DNA of 64,000 bases from Stemphylium vesicarium (GCA_004380135.1 QXCR01000063.1:95812-159811), one strand, 5' to 3'. Counted from the stretch's first letter, positions 43,577 to 55,682 are shown. The notes: a model not told the origin generated them from the sequence alone. A program made the numbers and translations.

Positions 43577-44398
43577 GGTAGACTGTGCAGAGTTGTATGG
43601 AAGATCTTGCGGTATGCGAAGCGTGTCCTGAAGCTATGTGATGGCGGTGATATCATATGTTGGTGGTTATGCATGGCCGGCTTGGGTGCGGGACGCGTTG
43701 GCGGGGTTGCGGGGTTAGGTGGCTATGGGCGGGCTGCATGTGGAGGTCGCGGTGCTTGCTATTGTCCTGGTAGAGATACTAAGGGATGGCGATTAGTCCA
43801 TGAGACTCGGCGTGTATTCCATGGTAGAAGTTTGTCGCGTCCGTAGCGTGCATCTGGCGTCTTTCTTTATCCCACCTTGATTATTATCGAGCGCGAGATT
43901 CAGCTTTGAAACGTCCCCTGACTGTCGAGACTCATTTTAGCATTACATCCAGTGCCACGAGCATGGTTTTCTCCCTGCTCACAAGGCTATGAGAGCCCTA
44001 ATCTGACCGGTGTGCAGTCCGCGATGATGTGGAGGCTGTGTCTATACGGTGTGCACGCAAATGAATTTCCAGCCCACTGTTACTCATAAACGGGGCCGTA
44101 CGCAACCATCGGAGGCTGTGTATGCCTATCAAAGCTCGCTATATGCGAGTCCGAGACAGGAGGGCTTTGGGCTGGCTGGGCAGGTACGAGGTGTGGCGCA
44201 GCGCCATGCACATGTGTCGCGGTTGCATAATTTCTTTTTTTCAGCCTTACCTTTTCTGAAAGTCTTCTTCTTTGCTTCCCTTCTTTATTCACCCTACGTA
44301 TTGCTTCATCGATAACTGCATCTACGTCGAACCTGCAAACCTCTCTTGAGTGTTTGTGCGCCCGGAAGGCATCTCTCCTCCCCAGTTGGCATTGCGGA
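43577..44398. other. Spacer, no gene seen
   Basis: Between the methyltransferase start and the second HET pseudogene; only short frames. Confidence 0.45.
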
Positions 44399-46234
44399 AT
44401 GCCTCTTATGAGACCTCAATGTGCCAGCCTTTCGTGACAAACCTCTGGATAAGAGCAAGAAGACCATACGGCTTCTACACGTTGTCCCTGGCGAACCATA
44501 CGAGCTGGTCCGATGCGAACTCGGACATGTCGATCTTGACGACCACCCTCCCTACATAGCTCTGTCGTATACATGGGATCAAGGAGGCGGCCACGATGAG
44601 GTTGAGTTGTGTGGAGTAAAGACACAAGTTAGCAAGAATCTCTTGAGCTTTCTTCGTCGTTTTCGAACATGGGACAACGATCGCGGGACTCGGATTTGGA
44701 TCAATGCACTTTGTGAGCGTGACTAATGGTCGTGCGACATACTCGTGCTTATGTCGATGTTAGGCATCAATCAGCAATATAATGGAGAAAGAAACCACCA
44801 AGTTGGCCATATGAAGGCTATATTCTCGAGAACCTCATCTGCTATTGCATGGCCGGGCGAGGAATCCAGCAACTCAAACTCGGTCTTCGATCATCTATCT
44901 GTGCGCCAACATTCTCATCTATACGACATTTTGGAAATCAGGAATGTATTCAGCGACCTTATGAACCGACAGTATTGGACTCGTGTTTGGGTGATTCAAG
45001 AATTCCTTCTACCTCGTCACCTGGAAATCTGGTGTGGTGGACGACGCGTGAAACCTAAAATCTTTGGCCAGGTAGTCTGGGCAATGGCGTTTTACAATTC
45101 GGTCCCTGTGTGCCGAGCGCTGTTACAGTACAGAGGAAATTATCAGCGCATGTGCACATTTAGCAACACTTCCACCAATGGATTTTGACAGATACTACGA
45201 CTACGGCCTTTGTTGGAAGCCTTCTCCAGTTCCCGGTGCACACTGCTGCGTGACAAAGTGTATGCCTTGCTGGGGATCGCGAGCGATGCGACAGGATCAC
45301 AAAGCCCGATCATACCCGACTATAACAAATCACCACAGGGTTTGCTTATAGATGTGTTGAGGGATCAGCATGAAAACGATTCCGAAGCAACTAGAAAGTC
45401 AGGGCAATTTGTCAACTGTCTTTGCGCCATGTTTGGATTACAGCGTGAAGCACTCGAAACTGAAGCTTTCCAAGATTTTCCTGAGATCGAGCGACAGACG
45501 TATCAAATCATGATAGCTGATGATACAATGGTAGATTTTGACAAGGTGTGTGTGTTCCATAGCAAAAATGACATGGAAACCATCAGACAAGACTTGCGGG
45601 ATTGGAGGCCAGATCTAGGTCCAGAAAAGCTGGATCTGATCCGATCTGACTTGCGTATGCGCGCAAGAGACCTGTACAATTCTCCCTATCGACAGCAATA
45701 TCTCACAGCCCTAGGGGAATATGTGTATAGCGACCTTACAAGCATTGATATGCCCTTCGCCATCGTAAAATCTACCGAGACCTTCATTCAAGGTCTACTT
45801 GAATATTCCAAGCCGTATTCTCGAACAAAGAACTCTTGTGGATGTGATACGAGAGTATTCACTGTGCCAGATGTACAAGGGGCTCAGGTTAGTTCATGTA
45901 CTATGCACTCTCACCGGTGCCTAAGAACGAGCGAGATCTACCTGACCACTACACATTCTATGGGACGGTTGCCGAGATCCGTCGCTTTCAACCTCTGGGG
46001 CAATCTACAGAGTTGCACTACACAGAGCAGTGCGTCATAATGGTTGAAAAGTTCTCGATGATGATTGGCACAACAAGTGGTTTCTACTGGTGCTTCTCGT
46101 ACGAAAGATTCGGAAGATGGGGGCCTTGTATCTTGGCAAGGTGTGCTCATCATATGTATTCCGAGGGGATTTCAGAAACTGGCCATGTGCATAGATGGGA
46201 AGTAATGGATACTTGTTTCATGTGCCGAATATAA
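44399..46234 (+). pseudogene. HET-domain protein, probably disrupted (second copy)
   Basis: HET signatures are clear: KKTIRLLHVVPGEPYELV, PPYIALSYTWDQGG, RIWINALC joined to INQQYNGERNHQVGHMKAIF by a 51-nt intron (44713-44763), then QYWTRVWVIQEFLLPRHLEI and LRDKVYALLGIASD. Problems are these. No ATG opens the first frame; an ATG at 44399 reads MPLMRPQCASLS in another frame and then stops. A TGA at 45186-45188 interrupts the frame between YQRMC and LLEAFSSS, although an 84-nt intron could remove it. Near 45890 the frame must change to reach MYYALSPVPKNERDLPDHYT and the stop at 46234. Together these suggest decay, though one or two could be introns. The family acts in vegetative incompatibility. 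Confidence 0.72.
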
Positions 46235-46574
46235 GTATCACGTTGCATAATTCATCGATAACACATTTTAAATATCAGCTGGCTAAGAACTCGTCGCGTT
46301 CGTAAGATCTAACAGTATCGCTACAGTCATCATTCCCGAATTCCTCACGCCTTCTGAGCGTTCAATTGTTTAACCAAATGGAAACTAGTTACACGACTTA
46401 GGTCTAATATGCAGTCGAGACACGAAAGATAAGATTATTTTTTCTTTTCTTACGATCTATAGTCCTTGCCAGAATTTCAAACATCATTACGTTCACCTGC
46501 CCAGACTAGATGAAGTCACGCGCCCATGCCTAGATTCCTAGTCATACTTATCACACGAAGATACCCCTTGACCC
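46235..46574. other. Short convergent spacer between two HET pseudogenes
   Basis: AT-rich, with no coding content. Confidence 0.5.
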
Positions 46575-48673
46575 TCATACATGCAGTTGGACTGCCTCTT
46601 CCGCTAGCATTGGATCGTTTCGCTTGGCTCCAAGTTCCTCCGCCTTCAGACTCCTCTCGAGTAGAATATCCAGATGATGTCTTGTCAACAGATCAAACCG
46701 ACATAGATTCAAAATATCGACCAGATCCCATGACTTGAGATAGACTTGCATACTGGTCGTTGTATCGTCTCTTCTTTTCCCATCATTTTCGAACCCATGG
46801 ATCGGATCGATGAGGCTGTCTCTCTTGCACTGATCAGATTGCGGTCCAACGATGGAAGCGATACCCACGACTCTCCAAGACATCGGCGCTCCAAAGGGCC
46901 TCAATAGCAGAGCTTTTTCAGGCTCTTCTTGACCTGGAAATCTGGCGATGAGAACACCTTTGTCCAGGAGACATTTATCGCGAGTAGCCCCTACAATACC
47001 ATTGGTACCTTGGAACACGGCACATGCGTCCTCCTGGTGATGTTTCGAACCTTGGCTCTCACTTGCGGCGGCCCCCACAGAGCTTGACTCCATGAGCGAA
47101 ACCGTACAAAAACGCTGCCATCGGATCAGTGGCAACGTTTTGGCTTTCGACTGTGAGAGTTTCTTCTTTGGAAGGGGCTGGAGTTCCGAGCATACGCTCG
47201 ATGAGTGTTTTCGTGGCTCCGGTGATGGCTCCCTCGACAGAAGGCCTCTCGTCGGGGTTGAACCAGCGACCATTGCAGCGATATCTCAAGGCAATTGTGT
47301 CATCCAATCGTACGGCGAGAGGCTGTACATCAAATGTCAAACCTCCGGTGTTCGTATGCCCAGTTGGGTTCAAACAGTTGGTTAGCTTGTAATAGTTCCG
47401 AGGACTTGCAAATCTGCAATCATCTCGATACCAGTGCCCAGAACGAAAGCGTATTGTGCGATCTCAGGGGCTATTTTGAGCATATATCGTACGAGTTCCA
47501 CCCGGGGTATTCGAAGTATGCTCCTCAGAGAGTTTACAAACTCGTTTTCCTGCTGATCATTATGAATCCTCCGTCTAAACTGATTTCTCAATACGTTCAT
47601 GAATAGTTCCATGACAGGCTTATCGTAGTCTGGTTCGATAGGGCAAGGCGACCACGTACGCAGCGTCTTGAGCAAGGCCGAGTAGCCCATAAACTCTATT
47701 ATGCCTCTCACTGCATTTTGATCCTGAAGAGGCAGTCAAGAGTGTGCGAAGCCCAAATGAGCCGTCGCGGATGCCCGAAAGATGCCATCGGTTGCGCAGC
47801 TGGAGCAATATCCAGCCCGGCAACGAAGGTTCGATTCTCATCCATGAGATCCACTTGATGAGGCTCTCCGGTGTCGTAGAGTAGTCGCCGCACCAGATAT
47901 GCACTTCTCTTGATAGAATGGATTCCTGAATCACCCATACACGAGTCCATTACTGCCTCTCTAGTAATTTCGTCACCGCTATTCTCGAGCCAGGACCCCA
48001 ATGATCAAAGCATTCGTACGTGAACACACGCCACTCGCTGCCAATCGGTTCCTCAAGCCTGGCGATCGTTCGCCAAGCCATTATGTATATGGCGTGCATT
48101 CGCCCGACTTGGTGATTACGTTCTGCGAGGTCGGTCTGATTGATACCTACAAAGAAGTGTAAGTCAGAACACCGTGTGCTACTACCATCCAGCGCTTAGC
48201 ATAGTTTTGGAACACGTACAAACCGCACCAACCCAGATACGATACCGGTGCCACTCGTGAAGACGAATCCGATACAGGAAGTCGTGCAAATTCTTACGAG
48301 TGGTAACCCTGAATTCATTGCAATTGATTGTCTGGTCTTCTCCGCCTTGATCACACACGTATGATACGGCGATGTAAACAGGGTTCTCGGCCAAATCAGC
48401 GTCTTCCAGTGTCCAGCTGATCATGCTTCTGTTACGTAGGTTTTCAGGGAGCACGGTAAGTAATCGGATGATTTGCTTTGTGCAATCCAGCGACTGATAC
48501 TGCAGCATCTCCATAGTATTGAAGTGTAAAGCGATCGGCTTCTCAATGGAAGAAATGACGTTGAGGATGGCAGCATGAGCGTTGCTGCGCCGCATAAGGG
48601 GAGCGGGGCACCAGCCACGTGGAAAGCGAAGCCCAGGATCAACACTAATACTGCGAAAATGGACTTGAAACAT
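46575..48673 (-). pseudogene. HET-domain protein, disrupted (third copy)
   Basis: On the minus strand: IIRLLTVLPENLRNRSMISW, PVYIAVSYVCDQGGEDQTI, RIWVGAVC joined to INQTDLAERNHQVGRMHAIY by a 73-nt intron (48219-48147). The next part lacks the expected acidic motif. A TAA at 47952-47950 stands where related proteins have Tyr before WTRVWVIQE (the copy at 44.4 kb has QYWTRVWVIQE). After RHNRVYGLLGLAQDA the frame must shift near 47650 to reach IEPDYDKPVMELFMNVL, and again near 47050 to reach the C-terminal EDACAVFQGTNGIVGATRDK. With one nonsense codon and at least two shifts it is very likely dead. It is a paralogue of the neighbour at 44.4-46.2 kb, arranged tail to tail. Confidence 0.82.
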
Positions 48674-49162
48674 TCACAGATTTTGAAACATCAGAGACGC
48701 AGGACATCCTCTTAGTGAATGTGAGCCCATGTAGTGAAATACGACTAAAGCCTGTTTAAAAACGTGTACAAACCCTGACTTGAGATCACTGGTGCAACTA
48801 GCCTTGTATTCTCTTTTTATAACGTAAAAGACGATAAAATGTCTTGAATACGGCAGATGAGAAGTGTAGGGAGGTGGTACTCCTTGGCTCTAATAGGCTT
48901 AGCTGCATTGGCCCACAGGCATGGAAGGATGGTGCTGGTTACCGCGTCGGGAACCGGAAAGAAAACTCGAAAGACCCCGATTCCTTATCAAGGCGTTGAA
49001 CGGTGAGACAGTATCATCACCACACTGACCAAAAAAGAGCATAGCAAGACTTGCAAAATATTTACGCAGGCTTTTAGAGATAAGGCTTCAAGATTGAGGG
49101 AAACGCAGCGGGGAACGGATCCACGGCTGAATCTGCGCCACAGCGTACTATCACATTCCTCT
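48674..49162. other. Spacer, no gene seen
   Basis: AT-rich between the HET pseudogene 5' end and the lactonase-like gene 3' end. Confidence 0.5.
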
Positions 49163-50517
49163 CTAAGGATCCCATTGCGCAAAGACGACAGGCCCAGAAA
49201 GCGTCACAACACCCAACATTCCCCCATCCTCTTCCCTCACAATCTTGCCCGTCTCGACATCGCGTTTCCAGACAATAACAGTATTGTTATTCTGGTGCCC
49301 AACCGCAATCTTGTCACCCTCAGTGTTAATCATGAATTGGCGGGGTGAGTAGCCTCCAGACGGCGCGTGCTGCACCGGTGTCAAGGTGCCATTTGCGTTG
49401 ATTGAGAAGACGGAAAGAGTATCGCTGGATCTGCTTCTGTGGATAGGCGAAGCAGCGAACGAAACGTCGCGGTTCGATACAATCACGAAGCGACCATCGG
49501 GCTGTTGGCGAGGCAACATTAGCATGCCAACTCAGAATTATAGGAAAAGAAGAACTCACCGTAACAGCAATCTCACTCGTCGGCGCCGTCGTCACCGGAA
49601 GCTCCTCACTAACCGATACAACATCATCCACAAGCCTCCATTCTAAACCACCCTCTTTGTACTCGACCTGATACGAGTAAACCCTCTGATCCAACTCGCC
49701 ATTAACAAATAGAAATAAGTTCCCCGTCTCCGGCGCAGTCCAAAAGACCGCTTTCCTCGGTCCACACCCTGGCGGTGTAACCAAGGGAGCCAATTCCACC
49801 AACGGCGCAATGGTTTGCTGGTTGTAACGGAACACTCTAATTCTATCCTGACCCAGATCAGTCATGAGCAAGAACTTGCGGGTAGGATCTAGGAAGACGC
49901 CGTGCATGTAACTCCGATCTTGCCTCGCAGCCACGGGGCCGACGGTAGTCGTGTTAGGAAAGATAATCTGGCCAGGCTCCGCGAGACCACCATCGTCATC
50001 AGGGAGGCGGTATATGCCAATGGCGCTTCTGTTACTATTAAAACATGTGTTAGTCGCATGTAGTGCGTGGAAGGGGCAAAGAAGCAGAAGCCAAAGATAA
50101 GAGAGAGAAAGGCTCAACTACTTACTAAGAAGTAGAGATATAGCCCCTAACCCCCGTTTCCTCGTCGTTGAAAAACTCGGCAGCAACCCCCGAAAACGGC
50201 GCGCTTACTCGCGCAACTCTACTCAGCGAGCCATCAGCTGCGATGCGCAAGCTGTTCAGCGAGCCTTCGGTACCAGGGGCGCGTCCGCGATCCAGACAGT
50301 ACAAGATGCGGTTCTGGTAATCAAGATTCAGGCTCGCGGAGTTGGGTCCGCAATCGGCTGTCACAGACGTAACGGTCAGGCTCGACGTGTTGCCATTTTC
50401 CGTGAGTAGAAGCGTACTGACGTTCCCGTCGGAATGCGCGGCGAAGAGTTGGGAGGCGCTGCTGGGTGTGAGCAAGAGGAGACTGGGAAGCACAGAGTGC
50501 AAAATGAGTGAATGCAT
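49163..50517 (-). CDS. Secreted lactonase-like seven-bladed beta-propeller protein
   Basis: Three exons (50517-50126, 50034-49560, 49501-49163) give 401 aa. A signal peptide (MHSLILHSVLPSLLLLTPSS) precedes repeated propeller blades. The family signature is best seen in SYMHGVFLDPTRKFLLMTDL, then GQDRIRVFRY, AVFWTAPETGNLFLFVNGEL, PDGRFVIVSNRD, SDTLSVFSIN and SPRQFMINTEGDKIAVGHQN. This is the lactonase fold of the YbhE/6-phosphogluconolactonase-like group; secreted fungal members are annotated as lactonases but few have been tested. Introns (91 and 58 nt) have GTAAGT and GTGAGT donors. It is divergent from the secreted FAD oxidase gene at 51452, whose products would be lactones, suggesting linked function. 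Confidence 0.88.
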
Positions 50518-51451
50518 TGATGGTGCCTCTTCGTATATGTCCGTTGAGTTGATAAGAATAGGAATTGGAGAAGAACACCTTGTATAGCTCCTGTTGTGGA
50601 GTTAAGTGCCAATGGTAGGTATATATTATTTACAGCGACTTTGTCTCGATGATCTACTTTCTAAAGTAAGCGCTACCTAGATAGCCAAGGGATCGTTGGT
50701 CTTGGACTCCGGTGTCCTGGTACGTGCGGATAGTCCGGAAATTGCAAACCAAGCCATCCAAGGTAAGGTATAAAGTGATTTATAGACGAACTAAGACGCT
50801 CTGCTCTTTTAATTTTGTTACGAGGAGCGTCTTCGTTAGGCGGTAGGCCTTAGTACTATCCCGGAACGTCAGCCCTGTTTGCCAAACAATCGCTCTGTAA
50901 TTGCGATAATCGAAGCGTTAGATCAAAGCGATAGAGCAACGCGTTGCTAGCGGATGCAATTAGAGATAACCTAGGCAAAACGGTGATATCCTAGAGCCCA
51001 CAAGATACGCTAGGTATCTTACTGCATTAGGAAGGTCACCATACGAAGAATAGAGCGATTATCTTGATATTAGATAAAGGATCATGCTTTGTCAATTGCA
51101 GAATTTAGTGAAGCATAACGCGATAAGGAGGGCATATGCTTTGCGGTGTAGCACGCCTTGCGGAAGGTGTGAAAGGAACGCCAAGGCTTGGCCGAGTCGC
51201 ATCAGGCAAGGACAAGAACATAGCTGATTGTACACCGAGATACGCCGAAGCGTGCGAATCTACCTTACGTTGCTCTCAAATTCGAGAAGGGCCGTAGCGG
51301 TCGTTGCACCATTGTTCGTAGGCGAAGATCTGATTGTACTCCTGAGCATAAAAAGCTCGCAGTTCCCTTCGACAGGATAAAACATCCGCTCCGACTCAAC
51401 ATCGATAACTGAAGCCCCGAACTTTCACACAGATAGACCAGACTCAGGAAT
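50518..51451. other. Divergent intergenic region, partly decayed-repeat-like
   Basis: Holds promoters of the lactonase-like and FAD oxidase genes at its ends. The middle (about 50,760-51,200) has no frames and a 9-bp inverted repeat, and may be an old, mutated repeat insertion. Confidence 0.45.
50793..50833. repeat. 9-bp inverted repeat (stem-loop)
   Basis: AAGACGCTC (50793-50801) pairs perfectly with GAGCGTCTT (50825-50833) around a 23-nt AT-rich loop. Confidence 0.7.
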
Positions 51452-52992
51452 ATGGCGCCCTCTGAGTTGTACAAGCATGGTCTGCTCGGAATGCTTTGCC
51501 TTGCACCGACCCTTGTGCATAGCCAGAGCAGCAAAGCAGACAGAATCCAGACCTGTCTCACAAGCGCAGGCGTACATTCGACAATATCAACGGATGAATC
51601 CTGGGCCAACGACACAGCGTCCTTCCAATTCCGAATCCCACGACAGCCTGTCTCTGTCGCTTTCCCCGAGACCAAAGACGATGTCGCGTCAGCTCTTGGC
51701 TGTGCGCGGAACGCGTCAGTGAAGGTATCCGTCCTTGGTCGTGGACATTCCTTCCAAGGCTACAGCTTTGGCACCCCCGGCAATCTTGTCGTCGATATGG
51801 GCGCGTTCACCGAGCTGAGTTTCGATGATTCGACGAACCAGTTAACTTTCGGAGGTGGATCAAACGTGGGACCTGTAAACAGCCCTAGATAACGCATGAG
51901 AAGAAATAGTACTGACTAATACAGACTGTTAAGTACGTTCACGACAACTTTGGGCGTCACTTCCCGCACGTGAGAGGTTCTCATGTCGGCTTGACTGGAA
52001 GTTCATTCGGCGGTGGCTTCGGCACGACTAGCAGACTTCTCGGTATCCCTTCTGACAATCTCGTTTCCGTTGAGTACATGCTGTACAACGGTACCATTGT
52101 CAACGCTGGTCCTGGTTCGGATCTCCTTTGGGCAGCTCAGGGCGCTGGCTCGAACTTTGGCGTTGCTCTTTCTGCAACGACCAAGACATTCGAGCTTCCT
52201 TACAACGGAGCTGTGAGCTACTCGCTTGCCATCGGTGAAGTGGAGACTGATGCCGCTTCTGCTGCGCTTCTAGCGATTCAAAAGTGGGTTCTTGATGGTC
52301 TGGCGCCAGACACGCTCTCCCTGCGCTTTAGCTTGTCCAACTTCGCGTCTGCCGGGTTCTTCTATGGACCGGAAGCAGAGTTTGACTCCGCCATCGCGCC
52401 ACTTGTCGAGTCTCTCCAATCAATTAGCCCGGCTATCAACCTCACAAAGACCATCATCCCAACGTTCTGGGAGTCGGAAGTAGCAGCAGCTGGTAGTGGC
52501 ATGAACTCGCCAACTGGAGGCACGCTCGGTGGCCGCGCTTCGCTCGTCCAGTCGTGGACCACGACCAGCCAACACCCGTTCACCTTGACGCAAGCAAAAG
52601 CATTGCTGGATGGATATCATTCACTTAACCGGACCGATATCACCGGTTCTGGGTTCCTCGACATGTGGGCCGGAGTCAGCCTTGACATCGCCGACAGCGA
52701 TCATGCATTCGCGCACGGCAGCAACCTCTGGCTAGTCCGTGTTGATGGCGTTGGAGCTGGTGGTGTCTGGCCAAGCGATGGCGTTGCATACATGCAGAAT
52801 CTTTTCCAACCGTTTGAGGAGGCTTTGAAGAAGTCGGCCCCGCTCCGCAGTTTTGTAAACTACGTGAACTCGGAGCTCAGTGTAGAGGAGTGGAGCTCTA
52901 GACTGTACGGTGCCAACTACGCGAGGCTTCGCAAGATCAAGTCTGTCGTTGACCCCACAGATCTCTTCTCTGGATTCGGCCTCGCAATCTAA
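51452..52992 (+). CDS. Secreted FAD-linked oxidase, BBE/glucooligosaccharide-oxidase type
   Basis: Two exons (51452-51874, 51925-52992) give 496 aa. A signal peptide (ends near VHSQS) is followed by the PCMH-type FAD-binding domain: FPETKDDVASALGCARNASV, LGRGHSFQGYSFG with H99 as likely covalent FAD site, VVDMGAF, then GLTGSSFGGGFGTTSRLLGI and PSDNLVSVEYMLYNGTIVNA. The C-terminal BBE segment is VNYVNSELSVEEWSSRLYGA followed by NYARLRKIKSVVDPTDLF. Where bicovalent oligosaccharide oxidases have a Cys (GTCPxVGxGG), this protein reads RGSHVGLTG, so the 6-S-cysteinyl link is absent. Such enzymes oxidise sugars or alcohols with O2, making lactones or aldehydes and H2O2; the substrate is not evident. 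The intron (50 nt) ends TGACTAATACAG. Confidence 0.92.
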
Positions 52993-53506
52993 TCTACAAA
53001 ATCCGGGCGTTCTTAGATAGCCTGCGTAAGGGGCGACATAGCACAGGAGGCTTTTTAGTCAAGGCTTCAAAAACATTGAATCCGAATATTGTTAGCCACA
53101 GTCAGTCTCTTCGCATCATCATCTTCATCGTCGAGGCGGGCAATTCGGTCGCACCAGGCCTTTGGAACTTCGCTGCGGCTTCGGTTATGCAGAGATAACG
53201 ACGCTCGTTCTCCGGTAACGGGAACGGCGCGGGTGACCAGGCCATCTACCCTGAGTGGATATGGTTTGCGCGATTGAGTGGCCATGTCGTCTTCAGATGC
53301 GACAATGTGCTATTGGACGTGAGAGGGAGATGCAAACAGAGAAACATCAGTGCAAACTTGATGATAATCAGGCTCCGTGTCGAAATTATACTTAGCGGTC
53401 GGAACGTATCGGAACGCTCGGAACGCGCATCCCACACCACTCACCGAAGCGCGTTCTGTCCCCGATACGTCACCCTCCACATCCAACGCATCCCCAAATC
53501 CCCACC
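52993..53506. other. Spacer; Gep4 promoter
   Basis: A minus-strand 72-codon frame (53285-53067) starting MATQSRKPYPLRVDGLVTRA with an acidic DDEDDD cluster is just possible as a small divergent gene, but lacks other support. Confidence 0.4.
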
Positions 53507-54310
53507 ATGAACATCTCCGGAACTTTGAACATCTTCCGCCTCCTACGCGACCCCACTCTCTGCCTACCCCAGCACACAGTCTCCACATTCAATCACCTAC
53601 CCGTTCCGCTGTCAAAAGCCTTTCCGCGAAAAAATGACGAGAAGGAGGTCGATATCCGCGCTATAGTACTGGACAAAGATAACTGTTTTGCTGTACCGCA
53701 CACAAATGAGATCCACGAGCCTTATGAGGTAAATCATTCATTCGAAAATGTATCGAAAATCCAACTCACGTGCCTCACAGGATCATTTCGCACGTCTACG
53801 GACCGCATACCCTGGCCCGAAACTCCTAATCGTATCAAACACGGCAGGCACATCCTCAGATCCTAATGGTGCTGAAGCCGCGATCTTGGAAACTAACACT
53901 GGCGTCGCTGTACTGCGGCATTCTACCAAGAAACCTGGTTGCAAAGAGGAGGTCATGGCGTATTTCGCACAGCATCCTGAGTCTGGCGTGACACGACCTG
54001 ATCAGATTGCTGTCGTGGGAGATAGGCTGAGTACGGATGTTATGATGGCGAATTTGATGGGGAGCTATGGGGTTTGGGTCCGAGATGGTGTTCAGGGACG
54101 GGGGTTTGTGAGTCTTTTTCTTCGTTTCTTCGGTGCTACAAGAGGCGTGCATGCTGTCATCCAACTTGGAGGAAGCTGCAAACGATTTTTGTTACTTAGA
54201 GGAAGTACTAACAGATACTTTAGTTTGCGAGGATGGAGGATCGGCTCCAAGGATTCTTGATTGGAAGGGGGTATAGTGCGCCCGATCCGAGTAAGAATCA
54301 GTTCGAGTAA
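53507..54310 (+). CDS. GEP4: Mitochondrial phosphatidylglycerophosphatase Gep4
   Basis: Three exons (53507-53728, 53781-54107, 54224-54310) give 211 aa. Gep4 dephosphorylates phosphatidylglycerophosphate at the inner mitochondrial membrane in the cardiolipin pathway and belongs to the HAD superfamily. The catalytic HAD motif I is AIVLDKDNCF (D56-x-D58). Motif II is LLIVSNTAGTSSD, the Lys is in STKKPGCKEE, and motif IV is RPDQIAVVGDRLSTDVMMAN. The N-terminus NISGTLNIFRLLRDPTLCLP and PHLPV-like lead are typical of the family. Introns of 52 and 116 nt are canonical, the second with a TACTAAC branch. Length matches fungal homologues (about 190-230 aa). Confidence 0.94.
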
Positions 54311-55682
54311 GGGTGGTTGTGGGAGAAGATACCTCTACCTCGGTGGATCCTAAAGCTTCTTAATCTCATGCTCGATCTGACAGAACGGTTTGAGACAATG
54401 GCTGCTTGGGACTTGGTCTTCCAATTGACACCCCGTAGATATAATGGTGACGATATCAGGCTATGTTCCATCACCGCAATGTTCAGGAAAGCTGCTTCTA
54501 CTGCTCGAGCATTTCTCTGGGCTGCGCGCAGTACTTCTAAGCCATTCTCAATCCAAACACAATTCGGACATCTTGAATCTTGCTATTTATCAGGATGAAG
54601 CCCCTGGTCAAGCTTTGCCACAAACCTTCCTCTCGTTTACTCGAGGGACCGCTTCCTTTTGTCAGTCATTTTGTTACTACGCACGTGTTCAAATGAAGTT
54701 CCTGGTGTCGCTCAGGTGGTGAGCTTCTTCTCGGCATAAGTAAATCTTGCGTTTCGGTCCCTTCATCGTCATCGTGGGCACCCCTCAGCTCTCCCCCACC
54801 TATCCTACACATCTTTAGCTTTCGAATGAATCGACGGGTAAAACTAGATCCAGAAGTTGTTCGAACAGACATATTTTTGGTAACAGTCACATAGAAGCCG
54901 TCCCGGTGAGATGTCATTACGTGTCACCCGCTCCAGTCATGTGCTCGTGAGCGTGCGCGGCGGCGGAGGAGCTTCGGACATGATGGTGGCCGTGCCATGG
55001 TAGTGGAGTTGGAGTTGACTCGTTAGCGGGATCAGGGAAATATCCATGAGCTCCGGAGGTCGTCGCATCGCCGCCGCCTTGATTGCACATGACGTAACTC
55101 GGACATGTATACAACCAGCAAGACTGCGTATTGAAGGCTGACCGGCTATTTGGGATTCTGAAGGTGTTTGGTTGCTATCTGGGTGCCTGTTGATGCCCCG
55201 CCCGTTCGTAAGCGCCGCCCATGTAAACGTGGCGTCTTTACCGGTTTTGCGCCAGCCCAGCCTCAGTCGTGTCCACATTTCATCACGAATGCTCGATGCC
55301 CAATTCGACTGGCCAATCACAATACAAACGCTCCGTCAGGCGGTTCATGGGCGCCTGCCACTGGGGCTGAGCTGATCAGGGCCCTGCGCTTACTTGTGCC
55401 CCAGCTCCCTCCTCTCGACGAACAGCGCGCAAGGCACTCGCGCTATTTGATCTACGACTCTCGCATTTCATCAAACTCCATCACTGAAATCAGCCTTGTC
55501 AACTTGCTGTTTAAATCTCAACACTCCGAGCAACTCAGAAATACATTGAAGGATGGGGTATGTTCTTACCCAGCTCCTTGGCTGCCCCTCCATGCCCCGC
55601 CTGCGTCATCGATGGGAAGGCAACAGCTGACCCAAACACTGTGAATTCGTTGGGCTGACAAATTTCAAGTCTCGCCAGTAAA
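54311..55682. other. Intergenic region, no gene seen
   Basis: 1.37 kb upstream of the vWA gene with short frames only. The frame directly after the Gep4 stop stays open for a while (WEKIPLPRWILKLLNLMLD) but has no further support. Confidence 0.45.

Noticed and set aside
53067..53285. 72-codon minus-strand frame with acidic cluster
   Set aside because: Could be a small gene divergent from Gep4, but there is no family, signal or splice support.
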